From CALZJC01 sp963781065 (GTDB lineage: Bacteria > Acidobacteriota > Thermoanaerobaculia > Multivoradales > JAHEKO01), in contig CAWAET010000007.1 in assembly GCA_963781065.1 (NCBI GenBank), forward strand, positions 62,001-126,000: a stretch of 64,000 bases of DNA, read 5' to 3'. The notes beneath the pieces are model-generated. The model saw nothing but the letters and a program-made list of their open reading frames with translations, searched no databases and was not told the origin of the DNA. A program made the translations under genes and the position numbers. Below are positions 45,358-55,128 of this stretch, one piece after another (the stretch's first letter is position 1; each line of letters opens with the position of its first letter).

Positions 45358-46515
45358 TCACGAGCCGTAGCGGCGCGCCAGCTCGGCGACGATGCGCTCG
45401 GCTGCGGCGCCGTCCCACAGCGGCGGTGGCGGCGGCGGGCTGGCGGGCGGTGCGCCCAGGGCCTCCTCGGCCGCTGCCAGGATCGCCGCCGGCTCGCTGC
45501 CGACGAGCCGGTTGGTGCCGGCATCCAGGGTCACCGGCCGCTCGGTGTTGTCCCGCAGGGTCAGGCACGGCACTCCCAGGACGGTGGTCTCCTCCTGGAT
45601 GCCGCCGGAGTCGGTGAGCACCAGGCGGGCGCCGTCCATCAGGCCGAGAAAGTCGAGATAGGTGAGCGGCTCGGTAGTGCGCAGCCCCGGCAGCTCGGCC
45701 GCCGCGGCCCGGTCGAGGGCGCCCCGGGTGCGCGGGTGGACCGGGAAGATCACCGGCAGCCGCCGCGACAGTTGGCCGACGGCCTCCAGGATCCCGCCGA
45801 GCACCCGCGGCTCGTCGACGTTGCTCGGCCGGTGCAGGGTGAGGATGGCGTAGTCGGCTTCGGTGACGCCGAGCCGGCGCAGGGTGGCGGCACGGTGGCC
45901 GCCGGCCGCGGCGCGATGGCGCAGCAAGCTGTCCACCATGGTGTTGCCGACAAAGACGATGCGGTCCTCGGCGACGCCCTCGCGGCGCAGGTTGCGCTCG
46001 CCGCTGGCCTCGGTGGTGAAGAGCAGATCGCTCACCGTGTCGGTCACCCGGCGGTTGATCTCTTCCGGCATCGAGTCGTCGAACGAGCGCAGGCCGGCCT
46101 CGACGTGGGCCACCGGAAGGTGGAGCTTGACCGCCGTCAGGGCGGCCGCCAGGGTCGAGTTGACGTCGCCGAAGACCACCACGCAGCCGGGCCGTTGCTC
46201 GATCAGGATCGGCTCGAGGCGGCGCATCACCTCGGCGGTCTGGACCGCGTGGCTGCCCGAGCCGACGCCGAGAAACAGGTCGGGCTCGGGCATCTCGAGC
46301 TCGCGAAAGAACTCCGCCGACAGCCTGGCGTCGTAGTGCTGCCCGGTGTGGACCAGCCGTGGATGAAGACCGGGATGAGCGGTGGCGGCGTGGAAGACCG
46401 GTCCCGCTTTGACGAAGTTGGGCCGTGCTCCCACCACCAGCAACAGCGAGATGGCCGCCGTCCCCGACGCCGTCGCGCCACCGTCGCCGCGGCTGCCTCC
46501 GCCCCTGACGTTCAC
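45358..46515 (-). CDS. wecB: Non-hydrolysing UDP-N-acetylglucosamine 2-epimerase (WecB/WbpI family)
   Basis: This 385-residue cytosolic epimerase interconverts UDP-GlcNAc and UDP-ManNAc, or in the WbpI subgroup acts on UDP-GlcNAc(3NAc)A. Motifs are 'VVGARPNFVKAGPVFHA', 'VFGDVNSTLAAALTA', 'VAHVEAGLRSFDDSMPEEIN', 'VHPRTRG' and 'TDSGGIQEETTVLGVP'. GTG 46515 overlaps the upstream stop. WbpA, B, D and E homologues at 56842-64000 suggest the WbpI role, but the sequence alone does not separate the two. It lies between two GT4 genes. Confidence 0.93.
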   Translation of the reverse strand: MNVRGGGSRGDGGATASGTAAISLLLVVGARPNFVKAGPVFHAATAHPGLHPRLVHTGQHYDARLSAEFFRELEMPEPDLFLGVGSGSHAVQTAEVMRRLEPILIEQRPGCVVVFGDVNSTLAAALTAVKLHLPVAHVEAGLRSFDDSMPEEINRRVTDTVSDLLFTTEASGERNLRREGVAEDRIVFVGNTMVDSLLRHRAAAGGHRAATLRRLGVTEADYAILTLHRPSNVDEPRVLGGILEAVGQLSRRLPVIFPVHPRTRGALDRAAAAELPGLRTTEPLTYLDFLGLMDGARLVLTDSGGIQEETTVLGVPCLTLRDNTERPVTLDAGTNRLVGSEPAAILAAAEEALGAPPASPPPPPPLWDGAAAERIVAELARRYGS

Positions 46516-47648
46516 CGCGGCACCGCCGGCTCGGCGCTCGCCGCGGCGGCGGTGGCGGGGCGCGGCCCGGCCAGTCCCGCGAGAAACGCCTGCGCTCGCT
46601 CACCGACCCGCTCCCAGCTCAGCTCTTCCACCGCCGACAGCCGGCCGGCGGCGCCCAGCCGCCGCCGCAGCTCGGGGTCGGCGAGCGATCTCAGGGCCGC
46701 GGCCAGCTCGGTCGCGGAGCCCGGCGCGACCACCAGGCCATTGTCCTGGTGGCGCACCACCCGGGCCTGATCGCCGACATCGGTGGCGACCACCGCTCGG
46801 CCGAGGGCCAGGTACTCGGGCAGCTTGGACGGGAAGCCGAAACGGCCGCTGCGCGATTCGGGCCGTGGCACCACCAGGACGTCCGCGGCGGCCAGCACCG
46901 CGGGGATCTCGTCGTAGGACACCGGCGGCAGCTGCGTCAGCCGTGTCCCCAGCGTCTCGCGAGCGCGCCGCGCCAGCTCCTCGCCGCCGGTGGGGTCGCC
47001 GACCAGCAGGAGGCGGAAGCGGTCGTCGAGCCGGGCCATCGCCTCCAGCAGGACGTCCAGACCCTGATAGGGGCGGAAGTTGCCGGCGTAGCCCACCGTC
47101 ACGGCGTCGCCGAGCGCGGCCGGCGGCGCCTGGAACAGCACCGGATCGACGCCGCCCCACAGCACCCGGGTCGGCTTCCCCAGGGGAGTCAACCGGCGGG
47201 CCAGGCTCTCGGAGGCGGTGGTGAAGCCGTCCATCCGCGGCAGCCAGCGACGCTCCTCCAGCCGGTGGCCGGCGAAGGAGAGCAGGCGACGCGGCAGCGG
47301 CTTCCAAGCCTGCTCCAGCTTCTCGGCCGCCAGATCGCCGTGCAGGTCGACCACTCGCGGCGCGCTGCCGGCGTCCGCCGCCGCCAGCAGCGGCATCGAC
47401 TTGTTCGCCTGGCCGTAGAGCAGCTCGGGCCGCTGCCGGTGGATCGCCGCCGCGAGCCGCGCGGCGGGGTCGTCGTCGAGGGCCACGTGGGGCGCGTCGA
47501 CGAGTCCGTCCAGGGCGCCGGCAGGGTCGCCGCTGAGGACCACCAGCTCATTGCCCCGCGCGACCAGGGCCCGGATCAGGTTGCGGCTGCGCGAAGGCGT
47601 GCCGCGGCTCTCCGCCAGACGGCCGCGGAAGAGGGCCAGGATCCTCAT
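46512..47648 (-). CDS. GT4 glycosyltransferase
   Basis: This 378-residue GT-B enzyme has the N-terminal 'ILALFRGRLAESRGTPSRSR', 'VVDLHGDLAAEKLEQAW', 'TVGYAGNFRPYQGLDVLLEA' and the donor region 'GFPSKLPEYLALGRAVVATD'. The ATG at 47648 lies 12 bp after the stop of the epimerase gene. The 'YQGLDVLL' loop is common in GT4 enzymes that use UDP- or GDP-sugars; specificity is unknown. The C-terminal 30 residues are Ala/Pro-rich and probably disordered. Confidence 0.85.
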   Translation of the reverse strand: MRILALFRGRLAESRGTPSRSRNLIRALVARGNELVVLSGDPAGALDGLVDAPHVALDDDPAARLAAAIHRQRPELLYGQANKSMPLLAAADAGSAPRVVDLHGDLAAEKLEQAWKPLPRRLLSFAGHRLEERRWLPRMDGFTTASESLARRLTPLGKPTRVLWGGVDPVLFQAPPAALGDAVTVGYAGNFRPYQGLDVLLEAMARLDDRFRLLLVGDPTGGEELARRARETLGTRLTQLPPVSYDEIPAVLAAADVLVVPRPESRSGRFGFPSKLPEYLALGRAVVATDVGDQARVVRHQDNGLVVAPGSATELAAALRSLADPELRRRLGAAGRLSAVEELSWERVGERAQAFLAGLAGPRPATAAAASAEPAVPR

Positions 47649-47660
47649 GCGGGAGAGCGG

Positions 47661-48602
47661 CTAGTCGGCAACGGCGCGGGCCGGCGCCTCGATCTCGTAG
47701 ACCCGCCGCATCCACTCCACGGTCCTTCGCACTCCCTCCTCGAGGCCGACGGTGGCCTGGTGGCGCAGGTCACGCACCGCCTTGTCGACGTTCACCTTCT
47801 TGTCCTTGGTGGTGAACGGCTCGGCCTCCTTGTACTCGACCAGCGAGTCGTCGCGGCCGACCGCGGCGAGGATCAGGTCGGAGAGCGTCTTGACGTCGTG
47901 ATACTCGCTGGAAGCGATGTTGTAGACCTCGCCGGGGACGAAGTTGTCGACCACGTTGGCCAGGGTGGTGCAGGTGTCGACGACGTAGGACGAGGTGCGG
48001 TGATGGTCGAGGTAGACCGTGTAGGGCTTGTCGTGCAGGGCGCGGTAGGTGAACAGGCAGTTCACCGACCGGTACGGCGTGTAGTACTCGCCGGGGCCGT
48101 AGGTGTTGAACAGCCGCACGCGCACCGACTCGGTGCCGAACATCGCCGCCGAGTTGACGATCTGCTGCTCGTTGACCCACTTGGTCATGGCGTAGTCGTT
48201 GAGCTGGCGGATCTCGATCTCGTCCATCACCGACTCGAACATGACGCCGTCGTAGTCGCCGTAGACCTCCGAGCTCGAGGAGAAGACAAGGCGGAAGCCG
48301 AGCTTCTCCTGCAGCCGCAGCATGTTCTTGGTGCCGGTGGCGTTGGTGCGCCAGAGGGTGTCGTAGTAGTCCTCACCGTTCCAGCGGCCGAACTCGGCGG
48401 CCAGATGGTAGACGTAGTCGAAGTCGTGGCCGTCGAGCATGCGCTCGACCTGGCGATACGATCCGACGTCGCAGCGGACGTGGCTGGGGCCGTGATGATG
48501 GACTCTGTCGGCGGTCCATACGTCGTGGCCCCGCTGCCGCAGTATGCTCGTGAGATGACGGCCGATGACGCCCAGACCGCCGGTAACCATGATCTTGCTC
48601 AT
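47661..48602 (-). CDS. NAD-dependent nucleotide-sugar epimerase/dehydratase (SDR)
   Basis: This 313-residue extended SDR is the first gene of the 16-gene block. It shows 'MVTGGLGVIGRHLTSILRQR' (NAD loop), 'YHLAAEFGRWNGEDYYDTLW', catalytic 'LNDYAMTKWVNEQQ' (YxxxK) and 'RVRLFNTYGPGEYYTPYR'. It is lower in Arg and Ala than its neighbours, and its tone is closer to a conserved dTDP- or UDP-sugar modifying subgroup. The substrate is not predictable. The promoter presumably lies in the 157-bp divergent region upstream. Confidence 0.86.
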   Translation of the reverse strand: MSKIMVTGGLGVIGRHLTSILRQRGHDVWTADRVHHHGPSHVRCDVGSYRQVERMLDGHDFDYVYHLAAEFGRWNGEDYYDTLWRTNATGTKNMLRLQEKLGFRLVFSSSSEVYGDYDGVMFESVMDEIEIRQLNDYAMTKWVNEQQIVNSAAMFGTESVRVRLFNTYGPGEYYTPYRSVNCLFTYRALHDKPYTVYLDHHRTSSYVVDTCTTLANVVDNFVPGEVYNIASSEYHDVKTLSDLILAAVGRDDSLVEYKEAEPFTTKDKKVNVDKAVRDLRHQATVGLEEGVRRTVEWMRRVYEIEAPARAVAD

Positions 48603-48620
48603 CTGTAGTCGCTTGCGTCC

Positions 48621-48646
48621 TTCGATGGAGGTTTTCGATGGAGGTT
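48621..48646. repeat. Perfect 13-bp tandem duplication in the divergent promoter region
   Basis: TTCGATGGAGGTT occurs twice without a gap, 19 bp upstream of the epimerase start and about 114 bp upstream of the ABC exporter gene. It could be a regulator-binding site or a recent slippage duplication. Confidence 0.7.
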
Positions 48647-48759
48647 GAGGGCGTCGCGGATTTGGCGTGTCAGGCGGCGCGTCCGCGCTGGGCGACGCCC
48701 GGGAGTATAGCCGAGGGTGGGCGGACATCGCTGACGTGGGCGGCAACCGGCGGCGGCTC

Positions 48760-50666
48760 ATGACGCGGCCGAGCCCACCCGGGGAGGGCGACAAGACGGG
48801 GCTCGGCGGCGGCCTGCGCCGGCTACGCGCGGCCGCGCTCGATCGCCACGCGCTGGCCCTGCTGCGCGAGATCTGCCGGCGGCACTGGCGAGTGGTGGTT
48901 CTCACCGTCGTCGTCAACCTGCTGGCGGTGCTGTTCGAGAGCAGCACCATCGGCCTGCTGCTGCTGGCGCTCAACACGCTGGCCGGCTCCGCCAGCGCCG
49001 TTCCCGACCTGCCGGTGGTGCAGCCGGTGCTCGACTGGCTGGCCCCGGGGATGGGTCAGGAGGGCGTCTTTCTGTCACTTGTGGTGCTGGCGGTGGCGGC
49101 GCAGCTGATGGTCTCGGTCCTGGGCTTTGCCAGCCGCGCCAGCGTGGCCTGGCTGCAGGCGAGGGTCGAGAGGCGACCTGCGTCGGCGGGTGTTTCGACA
49201 GTTCATGACCATGAGCTTCCCCCAGGTCCGCCAGTACAAGGTGGGGGACCTGTCGAGCTACAACGACCAGATCAACTACGTCGGGCACGTCATCCAACTG
49301 CTCAACCTGCTGGTCAGCCAGTCGTTGATGGCGCTGGCCTACCTCGTTCTGCTGGCCCTGCTGTCGTGGCCGATGACCCTGGTGGCGGTGGTGGGCGCGG
49401 CCCTGCTGTCGGCGTCGCTGAGCCGGGTTCTGCGGCGCATCCGCCGCCACGGCCGCAAGTTCACCCAGGCCGGAGTGGCCCTCAACTCCCGCACCGTGGA
49501 GTTTCTCAATGGCCTGCGCCTGGTGCGCACCTTCGGCCGCGAGGCCTACGCCACCGACAAGGTGGACCAGGCGATCCTCGGCGGCGTCGGCCATCGCCGG
49601 CGGGCGCTGACCTGGCACGCCACCATCGGCCCGGCGACCGACGCCCTGACCACCCTCGGCGTGGCGCTGTTCCTGATCGGCGGCTACCTGCTGGTCTACG
49701 ACGGCCGGACCGAGGCCCTGCCGCGGCTGATCGCTTTCCTGGTGGTGCTCTACCGGCTGCTGCCGCGGGTCAAGTTCGTCAACGACCGGCTGGGTCACGT
49801 CAGCGGCTACTGGGAGTTCGTGCGCCGGGTGGCCGGGATCCTGCGCCGCGACGACAAGACAGTACGGCCGGCAGGGCGGCCTTGCCTTCGGCGGCCTCGA
49901 GCGCGGCATCGAGTTCCGGGACGTCTCGCTGCGCTACATCGAAGGTGAGGACTGGGCGGTGCGGGAGCTGTCGTTCGAGCTGCCGCGGGGGTCGATGGTG
50001 GCGCTGGTCGGCCAGTCGGGTGCCGGCAAGTCGAGCGTCGCCGACATGCTGATCGGTCTCTACGAGCCGACCGAGGGGCAGATCCTGGTGGATGGCAGGC
50101 AGCTCGCCCAGCTGGATTGGCTGGACTGGCGCCGACGGCTGGCGATGGTGAGCCAGGAGGCGTTCATCCTCAACGCCTCGGTGCGTGAGAACATCGCCTT
50201 CGGCCGGCTGACGGCGACCGACGAGGAGATCCGGGCGGCCGCTGGCGCGGCGCGGGCCGCGCGCTTCATCGAGCGGCTGGACCAGGGCTACGACACGGTC
50301 CTCGGCGAGCACGGCTTCCGGCTTTCGGCAGGCCAGCGCCAGCGGCTGGCCATCGCCCGGGCCGTTCTGCGCGACCCGGACCTGCTCGTCCTCGACGAGG
50401 CCACCAGCCACCTGGACAGCCAGTCGGAGCGCTATATCCAGGAGGCTCTGGCCCAGCTGCGAACCGACCGCACCCTGCTGGTCATCGCCCACCGGCTCTC
50501 CACCGTGGTCGCCGCGGATCTCATCCTGGTCCTCGAGGGCGGGCGGCTTGTCGAGCAGGGGTGCCATGCCGAGCTGCTGGAGCGGGACGGGTCCTACGCC
50601 CGATTCTGGAGGCTGCAGTCCCAGGGGGCCGAGCCGGCCCCGGGGGCCGCGGCGCCGGTCTCTTGA
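48760..50666 (+). CDS. ABC exporter/flippase with fused membrane and ATPase domains (two frameshifts)
   Basis: Removing single extra bases near 49172 and 49862 gives a 634-residue half-transporter, MsbA/PglK-like. Six membrane helices lie in residues about 40-330 ('VVVLTVVVNLLAVLFESSTI', 'LMALAYLVLLALLSWPMTLV'). The ATPase domain has Walker A 'GQSGAGKSS', signature 'LSAGQRQRLAIARA', Walker B 'DLLVLDEATSHLD' and the switch His in 'VIAHRLSTV'. It would flip or export a lipid-linked glycan as a homodimer. No Wzx is present in the window, so a PglK-type flippase role is inferred. The start at ATG 48760 has only a weak RBS. Confidence 0.88.
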
Positions 50667-51853
50667 GCGCTGCCGGCAGCGCGGCCGGCGGCGGCCGCCG
50701 GAGGAGGTGGCGCCGATTCGCCGACGCTTGGCGGGCGCTGGCTCTGCTCGGGCTCAACCTCGTTGTCGCGCTCCTGCTGGCCAATCTGGCCGCGGGGGTC
50801 GCCCTGTGGTTCCGCCTCGATGCGCCGGGCCCCCTGCGCTACGGCCAGGAGAAGCTGTCGCGGGTCTACCCCGGGCGCGGCCCGGCCGAGATCGAGGAGC
50901 TGCTGCGCGAGACCTGGCAGCGAGAGTACGTCTACTCGCCCTTTGTCCAGCACCGCGAGGCCCCGGCCCGGGGCAGGTTCGTCAACGTCGCCCCGCAGGG
51001 GTTTCGTCGATCCGCTGACCAGGGGCCCTGGCCGCCGTCCCCGGAGTCGCTCAATATTTTCGTCTTCGGCGGCTCGACGACCTTCGGCTACGGCGTGGCC
51101 GACGACGAGACCGTCCCGTCGCGCCTGCAGCAGGCCCTGGCGCGGCCCGCCTGCGGCGGCTCGGTCCGGGTCTACAACTTCGGCCGCGGCAACTACTACA
51201 GCGAGCAGGAGCGGGTCCTGTTCGAGGATCTGTTGCTGGCCGGGGTGGTGCCGCAGGTGGCGCTGTTCATCGACGGCCTCAACGAGTGGAAGGAGGAGCC
51301 CAAGTTCTCCGCCCGGCTGTCCTACCTGATGGGCGAGTCGGAGGGCCGCCGGGCGGCGCGGGCGCTCAAGAACCTGCCCGCGATCGAGCTGCTCAGATGG
51401 CTGCGCGGTGACCGCTCCGCGGACGGTGGGGCGGGGGCAGGCGACGGCGAGCGGCGGCTGGCCGAGTTGGCGGTCGACCGCTGGCTGCGCGGCCGGCGGC
51501 TGGTCGAGGCGGTTGCCGCCGAGTTCGGGGTGCTGCCGCTGTTCGTCTGGCAGCCGGTGCCGACCTGGGAGTACCGGCTGGAGTCCCACCTGTTCGCTGC
51601 CGAGGCCGCCCAGAGCCTCGCCCGGCACGGGCCGCTGCGGCTGGGCTACGAGATGATGGACGGCCTGCGGGCAGCCGCCCCGGAGCTGCAGGAAGGGAGC
51701 AACTTCCTCTGGCTGGCGGACCTGCAGCGGGGCCGCACCGAGCCGCTGTACGTCGACGCGGCCCACTACACGGTGGCCTTCTCCGAAGAGATCGCCGGGC
51801 GGATCGCCGGCTTTGTGTCCCGGACGGCGCCCTGCGCCGCCGCCGCCGGCTGA
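50663..51853 (+). CDS. Membrane-anchored SGNH/GDSL-like protein
   Basis: This 396-residue protein starts at a TTG overlapping the ABC stop (TTGA). One N-terminal anchor ('ALALLGLNLVVALLLANLAA') is followed by an SGNH fold: block I 'FVFGGSTTFGYGV' (Ser nucleophile), 'NFGRGNYYSEQERVLF', a block like 'FIDGLNEWKEE' and a late 'VDAAHYTVAFSEEIA' (Asp-x-x-His-type). Such proteins add or remove acyl groups on glycans in the periplasm. Deacylase versus acyltransferase cannot be decided. Linkage to the exporter suggests it edits the exported glycan. Confidence 0.8.
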   Translation: MSAAGSAAGGGRRRRWRRFADAWRALALLGLNLVVALLLANLAAGVALWFRLDAPGPLRYGQEKLSRVYPGRGPAEIEELLRETWQREYVYSPFVQHREAPARGRFVNVAPQGFRRSADQGPWPPSPESLNIFVFGGSTTFGYGVADDETVPSRLQQALARPACGGSVRVYNFGRGNYYSEQERVLFEDLLLAGVVPQVALFIDGLNEWKEEPKFSARLSYLMGESEGRRAARALKNLPAIELLRWLRGDRSADGGAGAGDGERRLAELAVDRWLRGRRLVEAVAAEFGVLPLFVWQPVPTWEYRLESHLFAAEAAQSLARHGPLRLGYEMMDGLRAAAPELQEGSNFLWLADLQRGRTEPLYVDAAHYTVAFSEEIAGRIAGFVSRTAPCAAAAG

Positions 51854-51865
51854 GCACGCGGGCCG

Positions 51866-53152
51866 ATGCGGGTTCTCTGGCTCTGCAGCACGCCCTCCCT
51901 GGGAGCCGCCCACCTCGGCGTGCCCGCGGCCCTGGTGGGTGGTTGGACCGCGGCGCTCGAGGCGGCCCTGCGACGGCGAGGCGGTGTCGATCTGAGCGTC
52001 GGCTTCCCCTGGCCCGATCCCGGCGTCGGCCGGTTCGAAAGCGACGGCCACCGCTACCTGCCGTTTCCGGCCTATCCGCGCGGCGGCCGGCTGCGCCGGC
52101 TGCTGGTCGATTCCTCCTGCCGGCTCGAGCCCGCGGCGGAGGTGCGGCATCTCTCGCGGGTGGTCGAGGCCGCCCGCCCGGAACTGGTCCACGTCTGGGG
52201 CACCGAGGGTTTCTTCGGCCTGGTGGCGGGCCGCACCGATCTACCGGTGCTGATCGAGATCCAGGGTCTGCGAACCCGCTACGCCGAGGTCTACTGCCGC
52301 GGCCTGACGCGGCTGGACCTGTTGCGTCACGGCTCCCCCAAGCGGCTGATCAACGGTCGCAGCCTGCTGCATGGCTACTACCGCTACCGCCGAACGGCCG
52401 AGCGCGAGCGGCGCATCCTGGCGACCGCCGAGTACCTCTCCGGCCGCACGCGGTGGGACCGGGAAGCCACCGCGCCGCTGGCCCCCGGCGCGCGCTACTT
52501 CCACGTCGACCGGGTGCTGCGAGCGCCGTTCTACGAGGCGCGCTGGAGGCGGCGCCCGGCCGATGGCGGGCTGCGGCTGGTCAGCACCGTGCGCGGCAAC
52601 GCCTACAAGGGCATCGAGGTGGTCGCCGCGTGCGCCGAGCTGTTGCGGCCGCGGCTTGCTGGCGGGCTGCGGTGGACGGTGGTCGGCGTGCGGCCGGGCG
52701 AGGAGGTGCATCGCATCGTCGAGCACAAGCTCGGCCTCTCGTTCGCCGATCTGGGCCTGCGGCTGGCCGGCCGGCAGCCGGCCGACGAGGTAGCGCGGCG
52801 CCTCCTCGAGTCCGACCTGTTCGTCCTTCCCGCGCACATCGAGAACAGTCCGAACGGGCTGTGCGAGGCAATGCTCGTCGGCATGCCGACGGTCTCGACC
52901 CGGGTCGGCGGCGTCCCGTCGCTGGTCGACGACGGCGACGACGGTCTGCTGGTGCCGCCGGGCGATCCCCGGGCGATGGCGCAGGCGATCCTGCGGCTGG
53001 CGGCGGACCCCGGCCTGGGAGATCGGCTGGCCGCGGCCGCCCGGCGCCGGGCGCAGCGGCGTCACGATCCGCGGGCGATCGCCGACGCGCTGGTCGAGGT
53101 CTACCGGCAGATCCTGAGGACTCGGCACGGGTCGCCGACCTACACCAGGTAA
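51866..53152 (+). CDS. GT4 glycosyltransferase
   Basis: This 428-residue GT-B enzyme has 'RVLWLCSTPSLGAAHLGVPA', 'VHVWGTEGFFGLVAGRTDLP', 'RLVSTVRGNAYKGIEVVAA' and the donor site 'HIENSPNGLCEAMLVGMPTV'. The acidic pair (HIENS...E) is in the expected place. It starts at ATG 51866, 12 bp after the SGNH gene, and is followed 9 bp later by asnB, so it belongs to the plus-strand operon. Sugar donor unknown. Confidence 0.86.
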   Translation: MRVLWLCSTPSLGAAHLGVPAALVGGWTAALEAALRRRGGVDLSVGFPWPDPGVGRFESDGHRYLPFPAYPRGGRLRRLLVDSSCRLEPAAEVRHLSRVVEAARPELVHVWGTEGFFGLVAGRTDLPVLIEIQGLRTRYAEVYCRGLTRLDLLRHGSPKRLINGRSLLHGYYRYRRTAERERRILATAEYLSGRTRWDREATAPLAPGARYFHVDRVLRAPFYEARWRRRPADGGLRLVSTVRGNAYKGIEVVAACAELLRPRLAGGLRWTVVGVRPGEEVHRIVEHKLGLSFADLGLRLAGRQPADEVARRLLESDLFVLPAHIENSPNGLCEAMLVGMPTVSTRVGGVPSLVDDGDDGLLVPPGDPRAMAQAILRLAADPGLGDRLAAAARRRAQRRHDPRAIADALVEVYRQILRTRHGSPTYTR

Positions 53153-53161
53153 CGTACCGGC

Positions 53162-55120
53162 GTGTGCGGAATCGCTGGCATCTACCGCTTCGAGGCGGAT
53201 CGTCCGGTCGAAAGGCCGCTGCTCGACCGCATGACCGACGTCCTCGCCCATCGCGGGCCGGACGGACGGTCGACCCATGTCGATGGCGCCTTCGGTCTCG
53301 GCCACCGGCGGCTGGCGATCATCGATCTGTCGCCGCGCGCGGCGCAGCCGCTGGCCAACGAGGACGGCACCGTCTGGGCGGCGCTCAACGGTGAGATCTA
53401 CAACTTCCGCGAGCTGCGCCACGAGCTCGCCGGCAAGGGACACCACTTCCGCACCCAGGGCGATACCGAGGTCCTCGTCCATCTCTACGAAGAGATCGGG
53501 GAACGGCTGGTCGAGCGGCTGCGCGGGATGTTCGCCATCGCCCTCTGGGACGCCCGCCGCCGGCGGCTGCTGCTGGCCCGCGACCGCTTCGGCCAGAAGC
53601 CGATGTACTACCGCGCCACGGCGCGGCAGCTTCACTTCGGCTCCGAGATCAAGGCGATCCTCGAGGATCCGGAAGTGCCGCGCGAGCCCGAGCCGCGGGC
53701 GCTGCATGCCTACCTGACCTACGGCTACGTCCCCTCGCCGGCGACCGCCTTCCGCGGTATCCACAAGCTGCCGCCCGGCCACCTGCTGCTCTGCGACGCT
53801 GACGGCGAGCCCCGGCTGCAGCGCTACTGGCGCCTGCGGATGGGCCCCAAGGAGCCGGCCGCCGCCGGCGGGGCGGCTGCCGCCGAGCGGGTGCTCGAGC
53901 TGCTGGACGAGGCGACCCGCCTACGGATGATCGCCGACGTCCCGCTGGGGGCCTTGCTCTCGGGCGGCATCGACTCGAGCGCCGTGGTCGCCTCGATGTG
54001 CGCGGCGGAGGGGGCGCGCCAGGGCGCGGTCAAGACCTTCACTATCGGCTTTGCCGAATCGGGCTTCGACGAGAGCCCCTACGCCGCCCAGACCGCTCGC
54101 CACCTGGCGACGGAGCACACCCGGCTGCTGCTGCGGCCGGGAGGCTTCGCCGATCTCGAACGCCTGGCCTGGCACTACGGCGAGCCCTTTGCCGACTCGT
54201 CCAGCCTGCCGACCTTCGCCGTCTCGGCCCTGGCCCGCGAGCACGTCACGGTGGCCCTGACCGGGGACGGCGGCGACGAGATCTTCTGCGGCTACCGGCG
54301 CTATCTGACGGTGGCGCTCGAGGACCGCGTCCGGGCGGCCTCGGGGGCGGCGCGGGCCGTGGCGCGCAGCCGCCTGCTGGCCGCGGTGCTGCGCCTGGCG
54401 AGAGGCCGGCCGCTGGCCGCCGACCTGTCGCGCGGCCGCGAGTTCCGCGATCGGGACCTTGCCGATCTCTACCTGTCGCGGCTCGAGACGCTGACTCCCG
54501 AGCTCGAGGCGAGCCTGCTGCGCGAGCAGTTCCGCCGCCGTCTTGGAGATTCTACGCCGCGGCGCCTGGTGGCCGATGCCATCCGGGACTCGGACGGGGA
54601 GACCTTCGCCGAGCGTTGCGCCCACGCCGACGCCGAGACCTATCTTCCGGACGACATCCTGGTCAAGGTCGACGTGGCCAGCATGGCGCACGGCCTCGAG
54701 TGCCGGGCGCCGCTGCTCGACCACGTGCTGGCCGAGTACGTCGCCGGTCTGCCCTTCGCCCTCAAGATGCCCCGCCTGCGCCGCAAGGCGCTGCTCAAGC
54801 GTGCGGTGGGCGGGAGGCTGCCGCCGGCCGTCGTGCGCCGCCGCAAGAAGGGCTTCAGCATCCCGCTCAAGCACTGGCTGCAGGGCGGGCTGGAGCCGCT
54901 GGTGCGCGACATCCTGCTGTCGCCTGCGGCGAGCGAGCGCGGCTACTTCCACCGCTCGCGGGTCGAGGGGCTGATCGACGAGCACGTTGCCGGCGCCGCC
55001 AACCACCAGAGACCGCTGTTCAGCCTGCTGATGCTCGAGCTCTGGCATCGGCTGTGGATCGACCCGCCGCGCGGCGAGACGCCCGCCGCTCCCGGCCCCA
55101 CCCGCCGGGCCGCCGGATAG
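53162..55120 (+). CDS. asnB: Asparagine synthase (glutamine-hydrolysing)
   Basis: This 652-residue AsnB-type amidotransferase starts at GTG, giving 'MCGIAGIYRF' with the Cys2 nucleophile of the glutaminase. Further N-terminal motifs are 'HRGPDG', 'LGHRRLAIIDLS' and 'LNGEIYNFRELR'. The synthetase half has the PP-loop 'LLSGGIDSSAVVA', 'TGDGGDEIFCGYRRY' and 'LEKRAPLLD'-type 'LECRAPLLDHVLAEYV'. It makes asparagine or, in glycan clusters, amidates uronic-acid carboxyls as in WbpS-like enzymes. Given the uronic-acid pathway here, amidation of a sugar acid is a reasonable inference. Confidence 0.92.
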   Translation: MCGIAGIYRFEADRPVERPLLDRMTDVLAHRGPDGRSTHVDGAFGLGHRRLAIIDLSPRAAQPLANEDGTVWAALNGEIYNFRELRHELAGKGHHFRTQGDTEVLVHLYEEIGERLVERLRGMFAIALWDARRRRLLLARDRFGQKPMYYRATARQLHFGSEIKAILEDPEVPREPEPRALHAYLTYGYVPSPATAFRGIHKLPPGHLLLCDADGEPRLQRYWRLRMGPKEPAAAGGAAAAERVLELLDEATRLRMIADVPLGALLSGGIDSSAVVASMCAAEGARQGAVKTFTIGFAESGFDESPYAAQTARHLATEHTRLLLRPGGFADLERLAWHYGEPFADSSSLPTFAVSALAREHVTVALTGDGGDEIFCGYRRYLTVALEDRVRAASGAARAVARSRLLAAVLRLARGRPLAADLSRGREFRDRDLADLYLSRLETLTPELEASLLREQFRRRLGDSTPRRLVADAIRDSDGETFAERCAHADAETYLPDDILVKVDVASMAHGLECRAPLLDHVLAEYVAGLPFALKMPRLRRKALLKRAVGGRLPPAVVRRRKKGFSIPLKHWLQGGLEPLVRDILLSPAASERGYFHRSRVEGLIDEHVAGAANHQRPLFSLLMLELWHRLWIDPPRGETPAAPGPTRRAAG

Positions 55121-55128
55121 CCGAAGCG

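Noticed and set aside
43066..46770. Very long plus-strand open frame across the GT4 and wecB genes
   Set aside because: It is antisense to four well-supported overlapping genes and has highly repetitive Arg/Pro/Gly composition.
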